Positions 55,563 to 64,000 of a stretch of 64,000 nucleotides of DNA are shown one piece after another (position 1 is the stretch's first letter; the number at the start of each line of letters is the position of its first letter). The notes beneath the pieces were generated by a model that worked only from the letters and a program-made list of their open reading frames with translations, had not been told where the DNA came from and made no database searches. The translations under genes and the position numbers were made by a program. The stretch covers positions 434,252,167-434,316,166 of the forward strand of contig CM054059.1 in assembly GCA_028641055.1 (NCBI GenBank), read 5' to 3'. Origin of the DNA: Alopecurus myosuroides. Its lineage: Eukaryota > Streptophyta > Magnoliopsida > Poales > Poaceae.

Positions 55563-56865
55563 TGAAAGATCATCTTCCGTTTTGGTAATTTAATCACAAC
55601 ATACCTATTGGACTAATGATCATTTGTTATTCATGAAAATGCCCAGGTTCATCAAGTATACATTATCTATGGGATACAATTTTGTTTGAAATGAAAATAG
55701 CTCAAAATGGCAAAGCTAGGAAAGTTTTTTGTATGCAGCGGAGGCTCCGGTGAAAGCGCCGGAACCTCCGCCCCAGCCTTTTTCCAACGCAGCTCAGGCG
55801 CTGGGATCCGGTGTGGGCTCCGCCAAAATGGCGTATGGGAGGAGAAGAGCGGAGGCCAGGGCGGAGCCTCCGGTAAAACCACCGGAGCCTCCGCTGGCTC
55901 CACCACCCCACTGGGGGGCTGACCTCTGGTGGTGCCTCCGATGGAGCCTCCGCCAAAATAGCGTTAGGGAGGATATGAGCGGAGGCCCAAGCGGAGCCTC
56001 CGCCAAAACCACCGGAGCCTCCGCCCGCAGGATACATCACGAATGGAAAATGGATTGCGCGACTGCGAGCATACAAGGACCACCGGAGCCTCCGGTAAAA
56101 CCACCAGTGCCTCTGGTGCTGCAGGATCTGCTCAACGGCCACTTTGGGAGGGGCTATAAATACCCCTTCCCCTACCTCATAAATGCAAAGTTTTTTTCCC
56201 ACTCTCTCTCCTAGCCATTAATGAAAGCTTCAACCTCCTAGATCTCCCTCTCCAATCACCCAATCACTCTCATACTTTGTGGAGAGCTAGAGGAGACCTA
56301 GATCCACACTTCCACCAAAGGAATTTCAAATTCATCCACCACATCCTAGTAGATATAGAATCCTACTTGAGGCCTAGAAACCTTAGTAGATCTTGTGCTT
56401 GTAGCTTCCACCTTGTTGCAAGAAGCTTCAGATTGCTTGAGAGCCTCCATCCATCTTGTGGAGTGACCTCGAGCTCATGTAAGGATTTGGTCAACGCCTT
56501 AAAGTCGACCTCATAGTGGAAACGAGAATCTCCCTCACCGGAGAAGCTCAAGGAGAATAAGGTATGCACAACCGTGCTATTGAGGAGCGCCTAGGTGGCT
56601 CCCCACCTCTCCAACATAGACGTACTTCTCTTGAGAAGGAACTACGGGAAACATATCCTTGTCTCCTTGTTTACACTTGTGGTTTATCTCGTTGCCTTTC
56701 GTTTTACTTCTGTTGCGTATCTTATCTTGTATCACTTAGGTTGCTCACCTAGTTGCACATCTAGAGAACCTTACTTTATCTTGCTTAGCCATAATTAAAA
56801 GGAAAAGAAGAAAAATTGGTAGTCAACCTATTCACCCCTCTCTAGTTGACCAAAGTGCACTTTCA
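55563..56865 (+). repeat. 5' LTR of copia element P
   Basis: 1303 bp, TGAAAGATCATC to GTGCACTTTCA. The TATA box TATAAATA is at 56155-56162. A dense block of CCACCGGAGCCTCCG-type motifs at about 55735-56110 lies just upstream of it. Confidence 0.92.
56155..56162 (+). promoter_or_regulatory. TATA box of P LTR
   Basis: TATAAATA in a GGGGC-TATAAATA-CCCC context, inside the LTR and ahead of gag. It is the likely promoter of the genomic RNA. Confidence 0.65.
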
Positions 56866-56880
56866 ATTAGTATGAGAGTC
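56866..56880 (+). other. Degenerate primer-binding site of P
   Basis: ATTAGTATGAGAGTC directly after the LTR resembles the initiator-Met site TTGGTATCAGAGC with substitutions. Confidence 0.65.
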
Positions 56881-56917
56881 ACGACTCTTGCTAAGGGCTT
56901 AACCGCCTAAGAGTATA

Positions 56918-59023
56918 ATGGTCAATGAAAATGCGCCCGACGGTTCTAATGCGGAAATCGCCAAAATGACCGACACTATAACTAACCTACAAGAAACGGT
57001 TGGAACCCTCCAAACCAAATTGTACAAGGTTAGCTCTAGTGTTGGTTTGTAGGGTTCTAGCATAAAGAAAATGTTGAAGGCCATGATGGGGAAAACCAAG
57101 GAGCTTGAGGAACCACCTCTCACCGCCGATGATGTTGGCTTGGATGAAGAGTCCATTCCGGACATCGCCGAAATGGAAGCTAACATTGTCTTAGCCAAGG
57201 CGAAAGCCAAGGGAAAAGCCGATAAAAAGGTTAAGAGCGGTGGGAGCTCCGAAGGCTCCAAGTCTCAATCGGCTAACGGTTCAGGGTTTAACTCAAAAGT
57301 ACCACCACCTCACAATTATGACACTATCCATCCCATTGCCACAATGCCACACATTCTAAATGTTGGACTTCCTCCCATGCTTAACACTAACGAATTCTCT
57401 TCTTGGAAGTTCGATATGGAGTCTCATATTTCAGGGTATTGCACCGCCTTGTGGAGAAGTGTTCTCCATGGATTTCATCCCCACGATGCAAGCAACTTGA
57501 GTCCAAGACAAGATGTGGAATTTCAACTCAACAAGACCGCTCTTGTCACTATCCAGAAGGCTCTCCCAAGAGAACATCTTGAACACATCCGCGGTATCAA
57601 GACCGCCAAGGAGGCTTGGGATAAACTTGACAATTTGTTTCAAGGCAATGCTATCATTCAATCCTCCAAGTATGATGTGGCTCTCGACAAGTCCGAGAAC
57701 TTCGTTATGCTTGAAGATGAGAGTCCCGAAGAACTATATAGAAGAGTTGTCACTCTTGGCAACCAATTGAGGGATTTTGGAAAAGAGGAGATCTTCCATG
57801 AGTGGATCAAGAGGAAGTTTGTCAAGGACATAACTTCGTTTGAGAAGAATCTTTCCACGAGCATCCGTACAAGATCGGACTACAACTCCCTCAACTCAAT
57901 TGGTGTTCTTAGTGAGTTCATAGCCATATCCCTATCTCACAAGAGCGCGTATGATGCTCTCGCTCGCTCAAGAGGAGTTGAAAAGTCTCCCAACCTCGCC
58001 TTGAAGTCCAAGGCGGTTGCTCGGATAGAACAAGTAGATGAGGATTATGAAGACACATACAAGGGTGCTCACAAGTGTATTGCTCTTGCCATGCATGGCT
58101 ATTGGAAGAGATGGGAGGCTCACAAGGCCGGTGCTCCTAGACCTTCAAGAAACAAGATCTACAAGAAGAAGGCGGAGCGGCCAAGGACATGCTTCAATTG
58201 TGGAAGTGAAAATCACTTTGTCAAGGAGTGTCCTTTTGATCCAAGAGAAGAGAATGAAGGGAAGCTTGTTCGCAAGGACAAGAACAAAGCTCCACAAAAC
58301 AAGAATATCACGAGGAGAGTCCCAAGGGCTCTATATGTTCAAGAAGGCCCTACATTGGAAAAATACTACTCCGGAGATGAAGGAGAAGACGAAGTCGTAG
58401 GTGTGTCCCACGTCGCCATAGCTACGACTTCCTCTTCATCGGTCTCTCTATTCGAATCCCCCAATGAGAAGGCATTAATCCGACCTACATGTCTCATGGA
58501 AAAAGCCACCACGGTAATATCTTCCACCTCCAACTCTATTGCTACTAGTTCTCCCTCATTATTGGATTGTGTTGAAACCATTGTGGATGATGAGAAGAGA
58601 AAGAATCTTAGCTCTTGGCTATGTAGTCTTGAAGGTGAAACCAAGGAAAAGGTAAAGACCCTCTTGAGGCAACTTGATGATGCTAACTCTCTCATAGATG
58701 AGAAGGAAGAGATCATCACGACCTTAGAAATCTATGGTGGTGGTCATGAGAATCATGACAATGAGCTTGTAGAAGCTCTTGAGAAAGAAAGATCCTTGAG
58801 AGCCTCTCTTGAAGAGAGACTATCTAGTTTAGAAGAGACTTATGCTATTAGTGTTTCCAAACTTAGGAAGGATAATGAAAAATCTCGTGCTTTACTTAAA
58901 ATCTTTGAAGAAGAAGAGTTGAAGCTAGGGATAGCTCATGAGGAAGTTGTTGAGCGTCATGGAAAGCTAGAAAAGGAGTTCACGTCTCTTAAAGAAATCC
59001 ATGACAAGCTCACCACGTCCTGA
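56918..59023 (+). pseudogene. gag: Copia P gag region, broken by in-frame stops
   Basis: The ATG at 56918 starts the frame. A TAG at 57050-57052 (codon 45) interrupts it, after which it is open to the TGA at 59021-59023. The centre (57390-57960) is the copia gag polypeptide domain (UBN2 type: LNTNEFSSWKFDMESHI, KEAWDKLDNLFQG). A CX2CX4HX4C zinc knuckle (CFNCGSENHFVKEC) is at about 58190. The C-terminal ~150 residues are Glu/Lys-rich and probably coiled-coil. The frame continues past the TGA toward protease without shift, so gag and pol were originally one ORF. Gag would form the virus-like particle. Confidence 0.85.
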
Positions 59024-60832
59024 AATAAGCTCCTAGCTCAACAATATAATAAGCAAGTGGCTTCCTCCTCTAATAGTATTGTTATCATGCCTACCTCTTG
59101 TACTACTACTAACATTGTAGGAAGACAGAAAATTCTCAATGACGCCATAAGCTCTCAAGGAGCCAAGAAGGTAAAGGAAGGACTTGGCTTCGTTGCCAAG
59201 TCAAAGAAGAAAACCAAGGAGGCCACCTCTCCCTCACGGAATGTTGTCTTTGTGAAAGAGGGAGAGGTGACCAAGGAGAAGGATACCAACACCGTGGTGG
59301 GTGATGATACCTCCAGGGGGAGTATCACTCACAACGACTTTGCCGGAAAATATAACCCCTCTTATGTTCTTATGAAATCTAGAGATGGTCATGTTTATGC
59401 TAACATACATTGGTACTTCTTATGGTGATGATTATCATTGGACTATTTTGGTTCCTAAGACCCTTGTACTAACAAAAGAGTACCCATTGAAGGATGGGTA
59501 CCTAAATTAAGAAATTGATCTCTTGTAGGGAAGTGCTTCCGGGTCCGGTAGATGGACGGTGGATAGTGGTGCATCCCAACATATGACCGGAAGCAATGAC
59601 GCAATGAGCAATATTGAACCTCCATTATCTCATCTCAATTGCGTCACTGTTGGTGACAATTCCGAACTTAAGTTATTGTGACGAGGCAAGGTCGCTATCT
59701 CAAATGATGTATCAATTGAGAATGTTCTCCTTGTTGAGTCCTTTGGTTATAACTTGATGAACGTTCTTCAACTTGCAAATTGTAGTTTTACCTCTTTCTT
59801 TAATAAAGAGAATGTGATTGTCACTTGGGAAAAAACTCTTAAAGTAGCCTTTGTTGGGTTTGTCGAGAACGGCATGTATGTAGTAGACTTCTCTAAAGGA
59901 GACACGTGTGCCGCGACATGCCTAATGGCTAAAGTTGATGTGGAGTGTCTTTGGCATCGCCGGTTAGCCCACACCAATATGAGAATGTTGCACGACCTTC
60001 AAAGTGGCAATCATGTTCTAGGACTAACCAAGGCTAAGTTTGCTAAAGATCGTGTGTGTAGTTCTTGCACCTTTGGAAAGAAACATGGAGAATTCCATCC
60101 AACCAAGACTAATATCTCCACCACAAGAATCATTGAGCTCATTCACTTAGATCTCTTTGGTACACTATCTTATGATAGTCTCGGAAGAAAGAAGTATTGC
60201 TAGTGATTGTGGATGATTATTCAAGATATTGTTGGGTGTATTTCTTCAAGAGGAAGAGTGAGACTCAAAAGAGATTCATCGAGTTTATCACTCTAGTGGA
60301 GCGCCAACACAATGCGTCCATATTGGCCATTCGGAGTGATAATGGTAAGGAGTTCAAGAACTATACCGTTGAGGGATTTCTTAGTGAAGAGGGCATTGGT
60401 CACCAATACTCCTCTCCCTACACCCCTCAACAAAATGGTGTTGCGGAAAGAAAGAACCGGACTTTGATGGATGCGGCTAGGACAATAATTGCGTAGTTCT
60501 CTTCTCCCTATAACTTTTGTGCCGAATCCGTCTCCACCGCTTGTCATGCTACCAACCGGTTATATCTCCGCAAGATCTTGAACAAGACTCCCTATGAGAT
60601 TCTCACGGGCAAGAAATCGGACGTATCTTACTTCAAGGTCTTTGGTTGCAAGTGCTTCATTCGCAAGAAAGGTAAACGTTTGTCAAAATTTGAGACCAAA
60701 TCATATGAGGGTATTTTTGTTGGCTATGCCACAAATGCTCACGCCTATAGAGTCTACAACAAGTCCACCGGACAAGTTGAAGAAGCTATAGACGTGGTGT
60801 TTGATGAGGATAACGGCTCCCAGGGGGGCGTA
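59024..60832 (+). pseudogene. pol: Copia P protease and integrase, broken
   Basis: 59024-59428 continues the gag frame. The protease active site is WTVDSGASQHMTG at about 59545-59585, followed by a TGA at 59679-59681. The integrase has its GAG-pre-integrase zinc domain near 59950-60080 (LWHRRLAH, CSSCTFGK) and the catalytic triad: HLDLFG near 60150, RSDNGKEF near 60335, and the Glu in GVAERKNRTL near 60445. A frameshift sits at about 60200 and a TAG at 60494-60496. The C-terminal part is at 60578-60832 (FKVFGCKCFI ... YEGIFVGYA). All catalytic residues remain recognisable, but the protein cannot be made in one piece. Confidence 0.87.
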
Positions 60833-60882
60833 TAGATCATGGTGTTGTAGGAGATGCAATTCCTCCCATCATCATAAGAAGA

Positions 60883-62814
60883 ATGGGGATTGGTGAAATA
60901 ATTCCCATTGAGGGTTACCGGATGACGGAGAGAGAAGGACTACCATTGACTACACCTATTGATACACAAGCTACCCAACAAGATGCACCAAGCCCTCAAG
61001 CTAATGATAAAGGTCAAGCAATTGATCAAGGCCAAACTTCTCATCAAAGCCATGATCAAAGTCCCATCATTGTTGAGAGAGCTCAACCTAGTGGTGATCC
61101 TTCACCCACTAATGATCAAGGCCGAGATGAAGATGTACATGTCTCCGATGAAGAAGGTGATTCTCAAGCAATATCCAAAGAATCTTTGGAGGAGATACTA
61201 GCTCGTAGAGCAAAGAGAAGGCTAGAGAATCTTGAACGAGTGGGTCACATGGAGGACAAGATACTTGGGCAAGTTCGTGGAAGGGTTGTCACTCGGAAGC
61301 AATTGTCGTATTTTAGCAAGGCTCATGATTTTGTCTCTTTCATTGAACCCAAGAAGGTTTATGAAGCTCTCAAAGATCAAGATTGGCTTGAAGCCATGCA
61401 TGATGAACTCAACAACTTCGAGCGCAACAAAGTGTGGAAGTTAGTGCTAAGGCCCAAGGATTGTAAGAATGTTATTGGCACCAAATGGGTGTTCAAGAAC
61501 AAGCAAGATAAAGATGGCATTGTCATTCGCAACAAGGCAAGGTTGGTGGATCAAGGGTTTTCTCAAGTCGAAGGTGTTGATTTCGGTGAAACCTTTGCCC
61601 CCGTAGCTCGTGTTGAATCCATTCGTATCTTACTCGATTATGCATCTCATCATAATTTTAAATTGCAACAAATGGATGTTAAAAGTGCTTTCCTAAATGG
61701 TCCCATTAATGAGTTAGTATATGTTAAGAAACCTCCGGGTTTCGAGGATCCCAACCACGCCGATCACGTCTATAAACTTGATAAGGCACTCTGTGGACTT
61801 AAACAAGCTCCACGTGCGTGGTACGAGCACCTTAAAAAGTTTCTAGTGGATCGTGGGTTTAATGTTGGTTTAATCGATCCCACCCTCTTTACTAAGACAG
61901 TTGGAGGTGACTTATTCATATGCCAACTATATGTGGATGACATCATTTTTGGGTCTACTAACACTTTGTTCAATGAAGAGTTTTGCAAGCTTATGACCGA
62001 TAGGTTTGAGATGTCTATGATGGGACAATTGGAGTTTTTCCTTGGCTTTGAAGTGAATCAATATCATGAAGGAACCTTCATCAAACAAGCTAAATACACT
62101 CAAGACATGCTCAAGAGATTCAATATGCATGATGCCAAGCCTATCAAGACTCCCATGTCCACAACCACTGACTTGAATCCCGACCCCAACGGTAAAGAGG
62201 TAGATCAAAAGGTATACCGCTCCATGATTGGCTCTTTGCTCTACCTTTGTGCATATAGACCAGATATCATGTATAGCGTAGGTAAATGTGCAAGGTTTCA
62301 AGCCTCTCCGAGGCAAAGTCATTTGGAAGCGGTGAAACGAATCTTTCGATATTTAGTTCATACCCCAAACTTTGGTCTTTGGTATCCCAAAGGTTCAAGC
62401 TTTCATCTCATTGGATATTCGGATGCGGATTATGCGGGAGAGAAGACGGATATGAAGTCCACATCCGGGGGTTGCCAATTCCTTGGCCGCTCCTTAGTAT
62501 GTTGGTCTTCAAAGAAGCAAAACTGCATTGCCCTCTCCACCACCGAGTCCGAGTATATCTCCGCGGCAAGTTGTTGTGCCCAATTGGTTTGGATGAGGCA
62601 AAACTTGAAGGATTATGGTATTCATTTTGACAAGGTGCCTCTTCTTTGTGACAATGAGAGTGCCATCAAGATCGCCTACAACCCCGTTCTCCACTCCAAG
62701 ACGAAGCACATTGAGATTCGTCATCATTTTATTCGGGATCATGTTGAGAAGGGTGATATTGATCTCTCACATGTTTCCACCAAGGATCAACTTGCCGATA
62801 TCTTTGGCCCTTGA
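60883..62814 (+). CDS. pol: Copia P reverse transcriptase-RNase H, open 643-codon frame
   Basis: After an acidic linker, the RVT_2 domain runs from about 61450 (WVFKNKQDKDG) through LQQMDVKSAFLNG and LKQAPRAWYEHL to the intact catalytic YVDD at 61930-61941. RNase H follows with SDADYAG, SKKQNCIALS, TESEYISA and LLCDNESAIK. The end reads ADIFGP instead of ADIFTKALDEP, from a small deletion, so the last residues are lost. It is separated from integrase by a stop at about 60833 and has no promoter of its own, so translation as a separate protein is unlikely. It is the best preserved pol part in the window. Confidence 0.85.
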   Translation: MGIGEIIPIEGYRMTEREGLPLTTPIDTQATQQDAPSPQANDKGQAIDQGQTSHQSHDQSPIIVERAQPSGDPSPTNDQGRDEDVHVSDEEGDSQAISKESLEEILARRAKRRLENLERVGHMEDKILGQVRGRVVTRKQLSYFSKAHDFVSFIEPKKVYEALKDQDWLEAMHDELNNFERNKVWKLVLRPKDCKNVIGTKWVFKNKQDKDGIVIRNKARLVDQGFSQVEGVDFGETFAPVARVESIRILLDYASHHNFKLQQMDVKSAFLNGPINELVYVKKPPGFEDPNHADHVYKLDKALCGLKQAPRAWYEHLKKFLVDRGFNVGLIDPTLFTKTVGGDLFICQLYVDDIIFGSTNTLFNEEFCKLMTDRFEMSMMGQLEFFLGFEVNQYHEGTFIKQAKYTQDMLKRFNMHDAKPIKTPMSTTTDLNPDPNGKEVDQKVYRSMIGSLLYLCAYRPDIMYSVGKCARFQASPRQSHLEAVKRIFRYLVHTPNFGLWYPKGSSFHLIGYSDADYAGEKTDMKSTSGGCQFLGRSLVCWSSKKQNCIALSTTESEYISAASCCAQLVWMRQNLKDYGIHFDKVPLLCDNESAIKIAYNPVLHSKTKHIEIRHHFIRDHVEKGDIDLSHVSTKDQLADIFGP

Positions 62815-63332
62815 TGAGCCAAAGTTTTGAGCATTTAGGAATGAATTAAATGTCATCGATTCTTCCAACTTTACTTGAGACCTTGCATATGTACCTTCAT
62901 TATATGTGCTATTAGGTTTGGATGTAGGCATGGACATAGGGGGAGCGTCACTCAACTCATGAGTATACACTCCTCTTATTATGCAAAAATTAATTCATCA
63001 TTGCATATCTAGTCAATCTGTGACTTATTGTGCTTAATTGTGAGTAGTACTCTTGGACCCAAGATATATCTTCGCGGTGCCAAAGTACACACTCAAACAT
63101 GGTGGCTTCGGCCACCGACCTTTTGTATTTTTGGATCTTTCCCGAATATCTTATTCCCCCTTGACAACTTGTGCAGGTTCGGCTTTTATATCTTTGCATC
63201 TTGCGAACCCCATCGAGTAATGTCTCTCGTACAACAGTTACAATCTTCCAACCCAAGCTCCCTTTTCCCAAAACACCATTCTATTCTTAATGCTCTTACT
63301 TTTCTGGTTTTAGCGCGCGAAAACTTGGTCTG
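62815..63332 (+). other. P post-pol region, no ORF kept
   Basis: Corresponds to M 54370 down to about 53870 in inverse order. It should lead to the extra ORF, but P is interrupted before it. No supported gene. Confidence 0.7.
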
Positions 63333-63559
63333 GCGGAGGCTCCCGTGAAACCATCGGAGGCTCCGCTGCTCCTGTCCACCGGAACCCACCGGTACCTCCG
63401 CTGGTGCAAATTTGCCGAGCGGATCCGTATCGTGGTGTGTTGCATGGACAGGGGGCGGAGGCTCCGGTGAAACCACCGGAGGCTCCGCTGCGCATGCCCA
63501 CCGGAGACCATCGGTACCTCCGCTGGTGCAAATTTGCCCAGCGGATCCGTATCGTGTTG
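63333..63559. repeat. 122-bp tandem duplication with CCGGAGG motifs in P
   Basis: Copy 1 starts at 63333 and copy 2 at 63455, both GCGGAGGCTCC ... GCGGATCCGTATCGTG. Copy 2 is cut by the LTR at 63560. Element M has only one copy of the matching region. Confidence 0.8.
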
Positions 63560-64000
63560 TGTCGTGGTGGTATCACGGCAGATGCCATAGGATGGCTAAA
63601 GTGTTGGGGCCGATGCATGCTAGAGGTATCCGGGGAGGGATCACACGGCGAGTAGCCGCGCGTAAGGTATCTCTAGCACTGCAAACAACAAGATCTACCC
63701 AGGTTCAGGGCCCTCGTGTGGAGGTAACACCCCTACTCCTGCCTTTTCTCTCTATATGTGTGTTTTCCTAGTAGCCGCAATACACTGTATGCCTCTTGGC
63801 CGAGTAGCCACTCTGCTGCTCTCTCTCGCTCTGGTGTTGTCTCTAGCAAATAAATGTGAAGTGAAGCAACGTCCCTCGCGCAGGAGGGGGCAGGGCACCT
63901 TATATACTGGTGCCCAGCCGGATAAACAAAGATTAAAAGGTACAGTGACGTGACTTGACCACTGTGACGTTGGCACGCCTCGGAGATCTCGCGCGGAGAA
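63560..64000 (-). mobile_element. Partial LTR of a further retrotransposon, running off the window
   Basis: It begins TGTCGTGGTGGTATCACGGC, close to the plus-strand left end of the gypsy LTRs at 5521 and 14956. A minus-strand TATATAAG at 63899-63906 supports minus orientation. It is then the 3' LTR (or a solo LTR) of an element inserted into P. No coding content in the visible 441 bp. Confidence 0.7.

Larger units (their letters stand above)
55563..63559 (+). mobile_element. Copia element P (plus), 3' end outside its interruption
   Basis: It has a 5' LTR, a degenerate primer site, gag, protease, integrase, RT-RNase H and the beginning of the post-pol region. It is interrupted at 63560 by another LTR. 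P belongs to the same family as M by LTR ends and pol, but lies in opposite orientation and is inserted in M. Confidence 0.9.

Noticed and set aside
49920..63559. M and P as the two arms of one palindromic amplification
   Set aside because: Their LTRs and pol differ by many substitutions and indels, and M is cut exactly at P's LTR start; nested insertion explains it.

Overview
The window is repeat-rich plant nuclear DNA. The low gene density, the deep nesting of retrotransposons, the Stowaway and Tourist MITEs and the ~5.1 kb-LTR LARD-type element point to a large-genome grass, most likely a Triticeae species (wheat, Aegilops or barley relative). That placement is inferred from repeat types, not from a search. 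I see one convincing host gene, a single-exon SAUR-like gene at 45455-45901 on the + strand. Almost everything else is mobile DNA, and most insertions can be ordered because their target-site duplications (TSDs) are visible.

Layout from left to right. (1) 1-5520 plus about 15412-15650 is one minus-strand LINE (ORF1 with a zinc knuckle, ORF2 with APE endonuclease and RT), decayed and split by (2) a young Ty3/gypsy element at 5521-15411 (TSD CCTTG, 456-bp LTRs with two differences). The gypsy carries gag-protease on the minus strand, lacks nearly all of pol, and carries on its antisense strand a seven-exon gene with consistent splice phases and its own TATA box. (3) 16095-16546 is a Stowaway MITE holding a Tourist-like MITE. 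(4) 16578-41996 is a hAT transposon (8-bp TSD GTCACAGT) inflated to 25.4 kb. A LINE-like retroposon (14-bp TSD) sits inside it, and inside that (5-bp TSD GCTTC) is a tandem LTR-int-LTR-int-LTR array of a non-coding LARD. The middle LTR is a mosaic of the two outer ones, as unequal recombination predicts.

(5) 42005-47420 is a low-copy island with a truncated LINE tail, an old MITE relic, the SAUR-like gene and a 36-bp tandem repeat. (6) 47421-49919 is a second minus-strand LINE with a Stowaway MITE in its 3' UTR. (7) 49920-55562 is the 3' half of a minus-strand Ty1/copia element (M) with an extra, apparently spliced ORF downstream of pol. (8) A related plus-strand copia (P, 55563-63559) is inserted in M's reverse transcriptase. 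(9) P is itself interrupted at 63560 by an LTR that runs off the window.

No rRNA, tRNA or CRISPR array was seen. The retrotransposon genes form self-replication modules (gag, protease, integrase, RT, RNase H), nearly all broken here. The parts with best preserved reading frames are the gypsy gag-protease ORF, its antisense gene, P's RT-RNase H ORF and the SAUR-like gene. Gene-free stretches are described as separate entries.
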